The notes: a model not told the origin generated them from the sequence alone. A stretch of 64,000 bases of DNA from Burkholderia cepacia GG4 (GCF_000292915.1 NC_018514.1:1922001-1986000), one strand, 5' to 3'. Counted from the first letter of the stretch, positions 34,748-43,865 are shown. Made by a program: numbers and translations.

Positions 34748-35695
34748 TCAACCTACGCGGTACGCGTACTCGCGGCGATCCGACTGAACCGGGTCATTGC
34801 GGCTCTCGGTCAGCACGCCGGCGCGACGCTCCGCGATGAAACGCTTGATGTCCGACTCCGCACGCGCCAGCGCGGACAAGCCGGCCAGCACCTCGCTTTG
34901 CGGCGCACGCACCGGCTCGTCGCTCGCGCCATGGCGGTCGATCCACTGACGTGCCCAGTCGAGCGCGTACTGCTCCGCTTCTTCCGCGTCGGTGAAGCGC
35001 GGACCGATCAGGCCCGAGCGCTCGACGCGCCGGTCGTCCTGCATGATCTCGGCCCACGCGCGAAACATCAGGTTCTGCACCGGCTGCGCGCTGCCGTAGA
35101 CCGTATAGCCGCGATATTCGTCGACTTGCGGTTCGGCCGATCCGAAGCTCGCGGCAGACGGACGCCCATGGCGCAGCCCCGCTGGCTGCGCGCCGGGCAC
35201 GGCGAACGACGCACCGGACGACTCGTCCGTGTCGACGCTCGACATCGGCGCCAGCGTCGCGCCCTCGCCCCCGCCATGCCAAACGTTTGCCTGGGCGACC
35301 GGCAATTGCCACGATTCGGGGTTCTGCCAGAACACGCCGCGCAGACGGTCATTGTCGGGCACGGACTCGGCACGGCACACCGGCGCCACCGGCACGGGCG
35401 GCGGCGGAACGTACGCGAACGTGCGCCCGCTGAACTGGGTCAGCACGTCGATCATCTGCAGCAGCGTGCCGTTCGCCAGCCACTCTTCGTAGCGGCGACG
35501 GCACGTTGGCCCGGACGGATAGCGTCCGGGCAGTTTGGACCACGCTTCACCGGTCGTCAGGATCCAGAGAACCGCATTGGCAACAACGCGCGGTTCGGCT
35601 CGCGGACGGCCTCGACGGTTCAGCCGGATCGGTTCATCGGCGATCAGCGTTGAAAGACGAAACCACTCTTCATCGTTAAGCTCATCGAAGAACAT
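34748..35695 (-). CDS. IS5-type transposase N-terminal domain fused to a novel C-terminal region
   Basis: A 315-residue protein starting at ATG 35695, seven bases after GGAGAG. Residues 1-90 match the DUF4096 helix-turn-helix found at the front of IS5-type transposases (LNDEEWFRLSTLI, NRRGRPRAEPRVVANAVLWIL, TGEAWSKLPGRYP, RRYEEWL). No DDE catalytic domain follows. Instead come a proline linker (YVPPPPVPVAPV), a stretch with RLRGVFWQNPESWQL (118-131), and a compact block YRGYTVYGSAQ...FRAWAEIM...FTDAEEAEQYALDW (194-247) that I do not recognise. No terminal inverted repeats are seen. It looks like a domesticated DNA-binding protein, perhaps a regulator of the adjacent cepacian genes. Confidence 0.8.
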   Translation of the reverse strand: MFFDELNDEEWFRLSTLIADEPIRLNRRGRPRAEPRVVANAVLWILTTGEAWSKLPGRYPSGPTCRRRYEEWLANGTLLQMIDVLTQFSGRTFAYVPPPPVPVAPVCRAESVPDNDRLRGVFWQNPESWQLPVAQANVWHGGGEGATLAPMSSVDTDESSGASFAVPGAQPAGLRHGRPSAASFGSAEPQVDEYRGYTVYGSAQPVQNLMFRAWAEIMQDDRRVERSGLIGPRFTDAEEAEQYALDWARQWIDRHGASDEPVRAPQSEVLAGLSALARAESDIKRFIAERRAGVLTESRNDPVQSDRREYAYRVG

Positions 35696-36025
35696 AGTAG
35701 ATCTCTCCACACAGCCAGGCCGGGGCTGCGATTGTCGGCGCCGCCGTCACGCATCGCGTCACGGGGCGGCCCGGTTGCACATTATGGTTATCCGCTTGTT
35801 GTGCATGCCGATGCAGCACCGCACTTTCACGGTGCCGCCATTCCCGGCAATGGCGCACAAATCACGGTCTCACTCCAATGTGGGAATTTTTGTGCACGAA
35901 GCATACCATCCTCAGGGTTTATCTCAATATGACAATGACTTAATGTTACGCACTGAAACATCCTGCCATGGATGCGCAATGTATTTACGCTTGAATTTTT
36001 TTACGCGATCGTGATGCCCGGCGCT

Positions 36026-36052
36026 GGGAAGGCCCGCCTGGCGGGGCTTCCC
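36026..36052. repeat. Long near-perfect hairpin
   Basis: GGGAAGGCCCGCC and GGCGGGGCTTCCC pair at 12 of 13 positions with a single base between the arms. There is no T-run in terminator position. The right arm plus two bases recurs exactly at 44052-44066. Confidence 0.7.
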
Positions 36053-36135
36053 GGAGTGCACCGCATATCCGACTGAAGGGCTTCTGAAGGCATTCCGACC
36101 CTCCCCGGCAACAATCCCGAGAATGGCTTCCTAAA

Positions 36136-36188
36136 ATCGGTAAATCAGGGGAAATTTGGTAACAAGATATTCACGGATCGGTAAATCA
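36136..36188. repeat. 12-bp direct repeat, copies 41 bp apart
   Basis: ATCGGTAAATCA occurs at 36136-36147 and again exactly at 36177-36188. The offset of 41 bases is close to four helical turns, so a protein bound to both would lie on one face of the DNA. Confidence 0.7.
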
Positions 36189-36452
36189 TTCAAATTCGGC
36201 ACAACCGAATTATCTCCATGCACAATCTTTTTATTGTTCCTCTGCGGGTGATGAAAGCAAACTGACGTGCAGTGCACATTGTTTCCCGGCATGCAAGCGC
36301 TGATGGGTTTGTTACATCCTCGCGGTGCGCGGCCGGCACGGCGCGCCCGCGCCGCCCGGACGGCCTGGTTTCGGGTCGGACCCGCACCTCAGGCGTGCCG
36401 CGTGCACCCGGCGTGCGATGCGAACCGCGGCATGGGCGACGTGCGGCCCGCC

Positions 36453-37034
36453 TCAGCGCAGATCGCCGGCCAGCGACGCGGCTACGTCCGCCGCCACGCG
36501 CTGCGGCGGCAGCGCATAGGCCGGATGGTCGCAGCCGATCGACAGCGCCGCGCCATCCTTGAGCGCCGCGCGCATCGGCCCGCTCAATTCGAAGCGCACG
36601 AAGTGCACGGCCGAGGTCTTCTCCGCGTTGTCGCGGTCGAGATCCTCGTCGGCGATCGCATAGACGTCCGGATGCCCGTCGACCCGCAGGTACACGCGAT
36701 CCTCCACGCCGATCAATCGCGCGAGCGCGGCCCGCCGTTCGGCCTCGTGCTCGTACTCGATCTGCAGCGTCGCCTTCAGGTTGGTGCCGTCGGGCACGAG
36801 TGGCAGATAGGCCTCCAGCTCGCCCTCGATGCCCGCCTCGTCGAAGATCTTCTCGATGTGGAGCATCTCCTGGATCTGGTAGCGGATCGTGGTCTCGTCC
36901 TCGAACAGGAAGCGCAGATGGTTGCCGAGCGCCACCGCGCGGCGGCGCTTGTACGCGACGAGCCGTGTATGTTCGGTCGTGCGGATCTTGGCGTACGCTT
37001 CGAGGGTCAGCAGCGAGTCGCGGGTCAGCGTCAT
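36453..37034 (-). CDS. DUF3501 family protein
   Basis: A 193-residue soluble protein starting at ATG 37034 (MTLTRDSLLTLEAYAKIR). The family hallmarks are FLFEDETTIRYQIQEMLHIEKIF near residue 45-65 and the later HFVRFEL segment. Function is unknown, but the gene is regularly found with rubrerythrin and an Fe-S oxidoreductase, exactly as here. It is the last gene of this three-gene leftward group, 44 bases after the Fe-S gene. Confidence 0.9.
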   Translation of the reverse strand: MTLTRDSLLTLEAYAKIRTTEHTRLVAYKRRRAVALGNHLRFLFEDETTIRYQIQEMLHIEKIFDEAGIEGELEAYLPLVPDGTNLKATLQIEYEHEAERRAALARLIGVEDRVYLRVDGHPDVYAIADEDLDRDNAEKTSAVHFVRFELSGPMRAALKDGAALSIGCDHPAYALPPQRVAADVAASLAGDLR

Positions 37035-37078
37035 GGGATGTCCTCGGATGTCGTCGATGTGTTCGGGGCGCGGCCGGT

Positions 37079-38416
37079 TCAGATGCCGTACGCGCGACGC
37101 AGCAGCGTCAGCGGATGCGCAAGCGGCGCGGCGGGCAACCCCTTCTCGTCGATGCCCTGCACGATGTGATGGCCGGCGAGCGCGCAGTCCGACGACACGA
37201 AATCCGGCTTCGGCTCCGCCATCGCCTTGAACACGGGCGCGCCGATCCGCATCGCGTCCGCATGGAACCCCTTCTTCACGCCAAACGTGCCCGCGTGCCC
37301 CGAACAGCGCTCGACGACGTTCACGCGCGTATCGGGCACGAGCGACAGCGCGTCGGCCGTCTTGCGGCCGATGTTCTGCACGCGCGCGTGGCACGGCACG
37401 TGATACGACACCGTGCCGAGGCCGTTCTTGAAATCGGTCTTCAACAAGCCATCGCGATGCCGCGCGATCACGTATTCGAACGGATCCCAGAAGGCATCGG
37501 CCACCGCGCGCACGGCGTCGTCGCCGGGGAACATCAGCGGCAGCTCGCTCTTGTACATCAGCACGCAGCTCGGGATCGCGCCGATCAGCGCATAGCCTTC
37601 GCGCGCATAGCGCTCCAGCACCGGCATGTTGACGGCCTTCTTCGCGGCGACGCCCGCGAGGTTGCCCTGCTCGAGCAGCGGCATCCCGCAGCACGCTTCG
37701 CGCGTGACGAGCTCGTACGGGATCTCATTGTGCGCGAGGATCGCAAGCAGGTCGTGGCCGATGCCCGGCTCGTTGAAATTCACGTAGCAGGTCGCATAGA
37801 TCGCGACCTTGCCGGGCGTGCGTTCGCCGTCGCGTACCGGCGGGCCGTCCGAGCGCTTCGCCGCGCGCCGGAACTTGCGCGGCGCGAACTCCGGCAGCCA
37901 TGCGTTGCGATCGACACCCAGTACCGCTTCGAGCGCGTGACGCGCGGGCGGCGTGCGGTTCACCGCGTTCACCGTCTGCGTGACGATCGGGATGCCCGCG
38001 AAATGGCCGAGCGCATCGGTATTCGACAGCACCTTGTCGCGCAGCGGCGCTTCGCCGCGCTGATAGCGCGCGGCCTTCGCGCGCAGCATCAGGTGCGGGA
38101 AGTCGACGTTCCAGGCATGCGGCGGCACGTACGGACACTTCGTCATGTAGCAGAGGTCGCACAGGTAGCACTGGTCGACGACCTTGCCGAACGCATCCTT
38201 CGGCACTTCCTCGATGTCGCCCATCGGCGTGTCGTCGACGAGATCGAACAGCGCGGGAAACGCGCCGCACAGCGACACGCACCGCCGGCACCCGGCGCAG
38301 ATGTCGAACACGCGCGTCATTTCCGCGTCGATCGCCGCCTGGTCGTAGAACGTATCGGACTGCCAGTCGAGCGGATGCCGGGTCGGGGCTTCGAGACTGC
38401 CTTCCTTGTGGGGCAT
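37079..38416 (-). CDS. (Fe-S)-binding heterodisulfide-reductase-like oxidoreductase
   Basis: A 445-residue protein starting at ATG 38416. Two [4Fe-4S] motifs lie near the N-terminus: Cys40, 43, 46, 50 and Cys83, 86, 89, 94. Two CCG-type domains follow, with ATCYVNFNEPG...ACCGMPLLEQGN and YHVPCHARVQNIGRK...CSGHAGTFG. This is the HdrD/GlpC layout, lacking a flavin domain. It probably passes electrons to the neighbouring rubrerythrin for peroxide reduction, an inference from gene order. Confidence 0.9.
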   Translation of the reverse strand: MPHKEGSLEAPTRHPLDWQSDTFYDQAAIDAEMTRVFDICAGCRRCVSLCGAFPALFDLVDDTPMGDIEEVPKDAFGKVVDQCYLCDLCYMTKCPYVPPHAWNVDFPHLMLRAKAARYQRGEAPLRDKVLSNTDALGHFAGIPIVTQTVNAVNRTPPARHALEAVLGVDRNAWLPEFAPRKFRRAAKRSDGPPVRDGERTPGKVAIYATCYVNFNEPGIGHDLLAILAHNEIPYELVTREACCGMPLLEQGNLAGVAAKKAVNMPVLERYAREGYALIGAIPSCVLMYKSELPLMFPGDDAVRAVADAFWDPFEYVIARHRDGLLKTDFKNGLGTVSYHVPCHARVQNIGRKTADALSLVPDTRVNVVERCSGHAGTFGVKKGFHADAMRIGAPVFKAMAEPKPDFVSSDCALAGHHIVQGIDEKGLPAAPLAHPLTLLRRAYGI

Positions 38417-38538
38417 GGGGCGCTCCAGCGTGGCGCGCATGCGCGCGGGCACGCCGCCCGCGCGATGCGGGCAGCGATCAGCGAACGGCCTGCCGCGCGA
38501 AACGCCCGGCCGGGCCGTGCGGCCTTGCGGGGGCCGCG

Positions 38539-38961
38539 TCAGTCGACCAGTGCGTCCAGCGCCTTCGTATAGCGGTTCGCGTGGCTGCGCTCGGCCTTCG
38601 CGAGCGTCTCGAACCAGTTCGCGATTTCGTCGAAGCCTTCGTCGCGCGCCGTCTTCGCCATGCCCGGATACATGTCGGTGTATTCGTGCGTTTCGCCGGC
38701 AATCGCCGATTCGAGGTTCAGCCGCGACGACCCGAACGGCAAGCCCGTCGCCGGATCGCCGACGGCTTCGAGGTATTCGAGGTGACCGTGCGCATGGCCC
38801 GTTTCGCCTTCGGCAGTCGAGCGGAACAGCGCGGCGACGTCGTTCTGGCCTTCGACGTCAGCCTTCGAAGCGAAATACAGATAGCGCCGGTTCGCTTGCG
38901 ATTCGCCCGCGAATGCGAACTTCAGATTCTCTTCGGTCTTGCTGCCCTTGAGTTGAGCCAT
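38539..38961 (-). CDS. Rubrerythrin (di-iron domain only)
   Basis: A 140-residue ferritin-like protein. The di-iron ligands are in [37 protein letters not shown] and [11 protein letters not shown]. The usual C-terminal rubredoxin domain is absent, so electrons must come from another protein, plausibly the Fe-S oxidoreductase encoded 122 bases downstream. It reduces peroxide in the cytoplasm. It is the first gene of the group. Confidence 0.95.
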   Translation of the reverse strand: MAQLKGSKTEENLKFAFAGESQANRRYLYFASKADVEGQNDVAALFRSTAEGETGHAHGHLEYLEAVGDPATGLPFGSSRLNLESAIAGETHEYTDMYPGMAKTARDEGFDEIANWFETLAKAERSHANRYTKALDALVD

Positions 38962-39246
38962 TTGCGCCTCCGTTCGAGTCGGCGCGGCCGCGTGTGAAGC
39001 CGGGCCGAGGATATATGTGGGGAACGATGCGTTTGCCGGACGCGCACGCATCGTGCTCTTTAATCTAGGCGCTGGCGTTCGCATCCCCCAATAGGCTTTT
39101 TCAATCCGCGCGATAGCGGCGGGCGGGAACGGGTTCGCGGGTTCGCGGGCTGGACGAACGGTGGCATGGCTGCGTTGCGCGGAACGTTCAGCGCTCACCG
39201 TTCGGCGCCACGCGCGGCTGGCTCGCGCCGCACGCCCGCGCCGGCG

Positions 39247-40515
39247 TCACGCATCCGTCGCCCGCTTGAGCAGCAATTCCCTTTCGCGTTCGTTACGGGT
39301 CAATTCCGCCGCGCGCCGGAATTCGGCCTTCGCCTCGTCAGCACGGCCGAGCTTCGCGAGCAGGTCGCCGCGTACGCTCGGCAGCCAGTGATAGCGCGCC
39401 AGCGCGGGATCATCGCGCAGCTCATCGACGAGCTCGAGCGCGGCGGCCGGCCCAAACGCCATGCCCACCGCCACCGCGCGGTTCAGTTCGACGACCGGCG
39501 ACGGCGCGACTTCGGCGAGCGCGTCATACAGCGCGACGATCTGCGCCCAGTCGGTGTCCGACGCGTGCCGCGCACGCGCATGGCAGGCCGCCAGCGCGGC
39601 CTGCAGCGCATACGGCCCGCGCACGCCGCCGAGCTGCGTCGCCCGCTCGAGCGCCGCGAGGCCGCGCCGGATCAGCAGCGGATCCCAGCGGCTGCGGTCC
39701 TGGTCGAGCAGCAGCACGGGGCGCCCCTGCGCATCGGTACGCGCATGCATGCGCGACGCCTGCAACTCCATCAACGCGACGAGCCCGAGCACTTCGCTTT
39801 CGTCCGGCGCGAGCCCGGCCAGCACACGGCCGAGGCGCAGCGCCTCGTCGCACAGCGCCGGGCGCGTCCAGTCGTCGCCCGCGGTCGCCGCATGGCCTTC
39901 GTTGAAGATCAGGTAGATCACTTCGAGCACCGACGCGAGCCGCGCGGGCCGCGCATCGATGGCCGGCACCTCGAACGGCACGCGCGCCGCCGTGAGCGTG
40001 CGCTTCGCGCGCACGATGCGCTGCGCGATGGTCGGCTCCGGCGCGAGGAACGCCCGCGCGATCTCGCCCGTGGTCAGCCCGCCGAGCAGCCGCAGGGTCA
40101 GCGCGACGCGCGCATCGGTCGACAGCACCGGATGGCACGACGTGAAGATCAGCCGCAGCAGGTCGTCGCCGATGTCGTCGTCGCGTGCCTCGGCGAGCGC
40201 ATCCACGATGTCGGGAACGACATGCGCTTCGAGCGCGTCCATTTCATGACCGAGCTGGTCGCGCTTGGCCGCATGCAGCGACTCCTGCCGGACCCGGTCG
40301 AGCGCGCGACGCTTCACGGCAGTCATCAGCCACGCGGCCGGGTTGTCCGGCACGCCGTCGACGGGCCAGTGCTCGAGCGCGGCGACGAGCGTGTCCTGCG
40401 CAAGCTCCTCGGCCACGCCGACGTCGCGCACCACGCGCGCGGCGCGCGCGATGATCTTCGGTGCCTCGATGCGCCAGACGGCCTCGATCGCACGATGAGT
40501 CGCCTCGCGCGTCAC
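39247..40515 (-). CDS. ECF RNA polymerase sigma factor (ECF42 type)
   Basis: A 422-residue sigma factor starting at GTG 40515, which overlaps the VOC stop by four bases (GTGA). Region 2 (VGVAEELAQDTLVAALEHWP, NPAAWLMTAVKRRALD) and region 4 (LRLLGGLTTGEIARAFLAPEPTIAQRIVRAK) are followed by a long C-terminal helical extension with TPR-like repeats. That is the hallmark of ECF42, a group linked genetically to DGPF/YciI proteins, as here. No anti-sigma gene is present; the extension is thought to control activity. Confidence 0.92.
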   Translation of the reverse strand: MTREATHRAIEAVWRIEAPKIIARAARVVRDVGVAEELAQDTLVAALEHWPVDGVPDNPAAWLMTAVKRRALDRVRQESLHAAKRDQLGHEMDALEAHVVPDIVDALAEARDDDIGDDLLRLIFTSCHPVLSTDARVALTLRLLGGLTTGEIARAFLAPEPTIAQRIVRAKRTLTAARVPFEVPAIDARPARLASVLEVIYLIFNEGHAATAGDDWTRPALCDEALRLGRVLAGLAPDESEVLGLVALMELQASRMHARTDAQGRPVLLLDQDRSRWDPLLIRRGLAALERATQLGGVRGPYALQAALAACHARARHASDTDWAQIVALYDALAEVAPSPVVELNRAVAVGMAFGPAAALELVDELRDDPALARYHWLPSVRGDLLAKLGRADEAKAEFRRAAELTRNERERELLLKRATDA

Positions 40516-40928
40516 GACGCCGGCCCCTGCGTGGCGGCTTGCTGCTCCACGCATATCAGCCCCCATTCGTGGCCGTCCGGGTCGGCAAAATCATGGCTGT
40601 ACATGCCCGGATACACCTGTGGCTGACGCGGCACGGTGCCGCCGGCCGCGCGCGCTTTCGCGACGACCGAGTCGACCTCGGCACGGCTGTCGCACGACAG
40701 GCACGGCAGCACCTGCACGTGCGTCGCCGGTTCGACCACGGTCTTGCCGGTGAAGGTCTGGAAGAACGGCCGTTCGAGCAGCATCGCGAAAATGGCGTCG
40801 CTGATCCGGATGCAGGCGCGCTGCCCCGTCGTGTAGGCCGGCACGACCTCGTAGCCGAGCCCGACGTAGAACGCCTTCGCGCGCGGCAGGTCGGCCACGG
40901 GCAGGTTGACGAAGATCATCTGGTGCAT
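40512..40928 (-). CDS. VOC/glyoxalase-fold protein
   Basis: A 138-residue protein with two beta-alpha-beta-beta-beta modules: MIFVNLPVADLPRAKAFYVGLGYE at the start and the closing SHDFADPDGHEWGLI. Metal-ligand positions are partly kept (His near the start, Glu in HEW). These are small dioxygenase, glyoxalase or antibiotic-binding proteins; the role is not determined. It overlaps the sigma factor gene and follows the YciI gene by 25 bases. Confidence 0.9.
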   Translation of the reverse strand: MHQMIFVNLPVADLPRAKAFYVGLGYEVVPAYTTGQRACIRISDAIFAMLLERPFFQTFTGKTVVEPATHVQVLPCLSCDSRAEVDSVVAKARAAGGTVPRQPQVYPGMYSHDFADPDGHEWGLICVEQQAATQGPAS

Positions 40929-40953
40929 GAGGTCGCCCCCGGTGACGGCGGGC

Positions 40954-41376
40954 TCAGCCGGCGTGGCCGCGCCCGACGTTGAGTTCGCGAAACCGTTCGA
41001 CCGCGTCGCTGGGCGTCAGGTCGTCCAGCTCGAACAGCGGACGCACCTCGATCTCGCAGTCCATCTCCGCGCCGAACGGTGCGGGGAACCGCCGCGTCCA
41101 TTCGAGTGCCTCGTCGCGCGAGCGCACCTGGATCAGCGTGTAGCCGGCAATCAGTTCCTTGGTTTCCGCGAACGGGCCATCGACCACCGTGCCCTTGCCG
41201 CCCGTGTACCGCACGCGCCAGCCGCGCGCGCTCGGCCGCAGGCCGTTCGCGTCGAGCAGCACGCCGGCCTTGGCCAGTTCCTCGTGATAGACCGTCATCG
41301 CCTCGACCAGCCGGTTGTCCGGCAATGCATCGGATTCGCTGACGGCGTTCGCACGGATCATGATCATGAATCGCAT
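40954..41376 (-). CDS. YciI (DGPF) family protein, first copy
   Basis: A 140-residue protein with the family's VDGPFAETKELIAGY motif and the ferredoxin-like fold (MRFMIMIRAN opening strand). An unusual point is a C-terminal segment, LFELDDLTPSDAVERF, found in the longer COG3795 form. Such proteins are genetic partners of ECF42 sigma factors; the reaction, if any, is unknown. Confidence 0.92.
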   Translation of the reverse strand: MRFMIMIRANAVSESDALPDNRLVEAMTVYHEELAKAGVLLDANGLRPSARGWRVRYTGGKGTVVDGPFAETKELIAGYTLIQVRSRDEALEWTRRFPAPFGAEMDCEIEVRPLFELDDLTPSDAVERFRELNVGRGHAG

Positions 41377-41501
41377 TGCTCACTCCTTGTCGTCGGTGGA
41401 AAGGGGCATCCGTTCATCGGCGCCTTATCCGGACGACGGGCGGCAGACTACCGGATCGACGCGCGGCGCAGAGAATCAGGGTAAATACCTATAATCCGCA
41501 T

Positions 41502-41855
41502 TCACAGGAAGCACGGGCCGAGCGCGCGTACCTCGACCGTGCACCATTGCGCGGCCGGGCACTGGCGCGCGATCTCGATCGCTTCGTCGCGCGTGTCGAC
41601 GTCGACGATGAAGAAGCCGCCGACCATCTCCTTCGCCTCGGCGAACGGGCCGTCTACGAGGCGCGTCTCGCCGTCGCGCACCTGCACGCGCGTCGCGCGT
41701 TCGGAGCGCTCCAGCGACTCGACGCCGCGCAGCACGCCGCGCGCTTTCAGCGTCTCGGCGAAATCGACCATCCGCGCGTAAAGCGCCTGCCCGCCTTCGA
41801 GCGTGCGTTCGGCGCGCTGGCCGGTCGGTTCGACAATCAACAGCATGTAGGACAT
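41502..41855 (-). CDS. YciI (DGPF) family protein, second copy
   Basis: A 117-residue protein starting at ATG 41855 (MSYMLLIVEP). It carries VDGPFAEAKEMVGGFFIVDV, closely matching the gene downstream, so the two are divergent duplicates in one operon. It appears to be the first gene of the YciI-YciI-VOC-sigma unit, separated from the next by 125 bases. Confidence 0.92.
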   Translation of the reverse strand: MSYMLLIVEPTGQRAERTLEGGQALYARMVDFAETLKARGVLRGVESLERSERATRVQVRDGETRLVDGPFAEAKEMVGGFFIVDVDTRDEAIEIARQCPAAQWCTVEVRALGPCFL

Positions 41856-42062
41856 GGAACTCTCCGGTGAGGGCCGTGCGCGGCAGCGTCGCAAGCGTCG
41901 GCCGGAATGACGCGTCAGGTGCGAAGCGTAACAGCCCCGGCCGGTCGTGCCGTCATCGTTGGCCATCCGGCACTGGCCGAACGGCCATTTCGATCGCAGC
42001 GCGCGATTTTGCCGTCAAGATGCTTTCCCGAACCTTCGGATTTTCTTCCTGTGGACCGTTCC

Positions 42063-43865
42063 ATGTCACGCCTGCTGCCGCACCTGGCCTTCGCCGCATC
42101 GCTTGCCTTTCCCGTCACGCCTGTCGCCGCCGCACTGCCGGTCAGTGTGCACTGCGGCGGCGCAACCCTGCCGATCGCCGACATCCGGCACCCGGGCGGC
42201 ACGTCGCCGCTGGCCGGGCAGACCACGTCGATCGAAGCGGTCGTCACCGCGGCATTCGGCGGCCCCGACGGCTTCGGCGGCTTCTTCGTCCAGCAGGCGG
42301 ACGCGCAGCGGCGGCAGCGGCCGGGCGTCCCGGAAGGCCTGTTCGTCTACGCCCCGCACGCACACGCGAGCGCCGGTGATCTCGTGCACATCACGGGCAG
42401 GATCGAGCAGAAGTACGGCCGGACGCAGCTCGCGCTGTCGGGGCACGTGGCCGTCTGCGCGCGCGGCCAGACGGTCACGCCGGCAGAGCTCGTACTGCCG
42501 GTCGCCAGCGAGTCCGTGTTCGCCGCGCATGAAGGCATGCGCGTGCGGTTTCCGCAAACGCTGACGGTCAGCGATACCTCCGCACTCGGCCACTACGGCA
42601 GCGTCGCGCTCAGCCACGGCCGGTCGTACGTGCCGACTCATGTGGTCCCCCCGGCCGAGGCCGCTGCGCAGGCGGCGGCCAATGCGCGCAACCGCATCGT
42701 GCTCGACGACGGTTCGAGTCGCGTGAACCCCGCGATCGTCCGCTATCCGCCACCCGCGCTCGGCGCCGCCAACACGCTACGCGCGGGCTACACGGTACGC
42801 GGCGTCGACGGCGTGCTCGAGCAGCGCTACGGCTCGTGGCGAGTGCAGCCCGTGGCGACCGCGGCGCCGGTCTTTGAGGCCGCGTCGAATCCCCGCGCCG
42901 ATGCGCCGGCACGCCATGCGCGGGCCGACGTGCGGGTCGTATCGTTCAACGTATTCAACTATTTCAACGGCGACGGCAGCGGCGGCGGCTTCGACGATCC
43001 GGCCAACCGCGGCGCGAAGACACCCGCCGCATTCGCGCGGCAGGAAACGAAGATCGTCGCCGCGCTGCGTGCGCTGCGCGCCGACGTGATCGGCCTGATG
43101 GAGATCGCGAACAACGGCCATGGCCCAACCAGCGCCGTGCAACGGCTCGCGGCCCGGCTCGGCGGCGGCTGGCGCGCGGTCGACCCCGGCACCGCGCGGC
43201 TCGGCCGCGACGCGATCGCGGTCGCGCTGCTGTATGACAGCCGGACGATCGAGCCCGTCGGGCGCGCGGCGACCGTCGCGCTCGAGGGTCCGAACCGCCC
43301 GCCGCTCGCGCAGACGTTTCGTCGCATCGGCGGCACCCGCGCGTTCACGGTCGCGGTCAACCATCTGAAATCGAAGAACTGCCCGCGCGCGACCGGCCCG
43401 GATCTCGACCAGTCGGATGGCCAGGGCTGCTGGAACGCGACGCGCACGCGCGCGGCCGAACGCGTCGCCGCGTGGCTCGCCACGTCGCCGACCGGCGCCG
43501 CGGCCGATGGCGTGCTGCTGATCGGCGACCTGAACAGCTACGCGAACGAGGATCCGCTGCGCGCGCTCGCGTCGCGCGGCTACGCGAACCTCATCGCCCG
43601 CTTCCTCGGCCATGCCGGGTACAGCTACGTGTTTCGCGGCGAAGCGGGCAACCTCGACCACGCACTCGCGACGTCGCCGCTCGCCGCGCGCGTGAAGGCG
43701 GTGCATGTGTGGCACATCAACGCCGACGAGCCGGTTGCCCTGCAATCCGTGCCCGATTACAAAACCGCGGCGCAACGGGCAGCGTATTACGCACCCGACG
43801 CATATCGTTCGTCGGATCACGATCCGCTCGTCATCGACCTTGCGCTGGCGGAAGACGGCTCATGA
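42063..43865 (+). CDS. Secreted ExeM/NucH-family nuclease
   Basis: A 600-residue protein with a signal peptide ending VAAA. An OB-fold-like domain spans about 35-150, and an endonuclease/exonuclease/phosphatase domain about 290-590. The latter has VVSFNVFNYFNG, DVIGLMEIANNG, VNHLKSKNC, LIGDLNSY, and the catalytic SSDHDP at the end. Relatives are extracellular DNases, often linked to biofilm DNA. An in-frame GTG at 42051 could add four residues; neither start has a good ribosome site. Confidence 0.9.
   Translation: MSRLLPHLAFAASLAFPVTPVAAALPVSVHCGGATLPIADIRHPGGTSPLAGQTTSIEAVVTAAFGGPDGFGGFFVQQADAQRRQRPGVPEGLFVYAPHAHASAGDLVHITGRIEQKYGRTQLALSGHVAVCARGQTVTPAELVLPVASESVFAAHEGMRVRFPQTLTVSDTSALGHYGSVALSHGRSYVPTHVVPPAEAAAQAAANARNRIVLDDGSSRVNPAIVRYPPPALGAANTLRAGYTVRGVDGVLEQRYGSWRVQPVATAAPVFEAASNPRADAPARHARADVRVVSFNVFNYFNGDGSGGGFDDPANRGAKTPAAFARQETKIVAALRALRADVIGLMEIANNGHGPTSAVQRLAARLGGGWRAVDPGTARLGRDAIAVALLYDSRTIEPVGRAATVALEGPNRPPLAQTFRRIGGTRAFTVAVNHLKSKNCPRATGPDLDQSDGQGCWNATRTRAAERVAAWLATSPTGAAADGVLLIGDLNSYANEDPLRALASRGYANLIARFLGHAGYSYVFRGEAGNLDHALATSPLAARVKAVHVWHINADEPVALQSVPDYKTAAQRAAYYAPDAYRSSDHDPLVIDLALAEDGS

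Larger units (their letters stand above)
35696..36452. promoter_or_regulatory. AT-rich region upstream of the transposase-derived gene
   Basis: These 757 bases carry no gene I can support. The part from about 35770 to 36260 is clearly AT-richer than its surroundings. It holds the dyad TGCAT-GCCG-ATGCA (35802-35815), a long hairpin (36026-36052) and a 12-base direct repeat (36136 and 36177). The next genes to the right point the same way, so it serves the 35695 gene or an unseen small RNA. Confidence 0.55.

Noticed and set aside
34748-35710. An intact insertion sequence
   Set aside because: There is no DDE domain, no terminal inverted repeat and no target duplication visible.
36026-36052. Rho-independent terminator
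   Set aside because: The hairpin is good but no T-run follows it on either strand in the proper position.
36453-37694. A 413-residue gene covering DUF3501 and part of the Fe-S gene
   Set aside because: The upstream part is a shadow of the Fe-S gene in another frame; DUF3501 homology starts at 37034.
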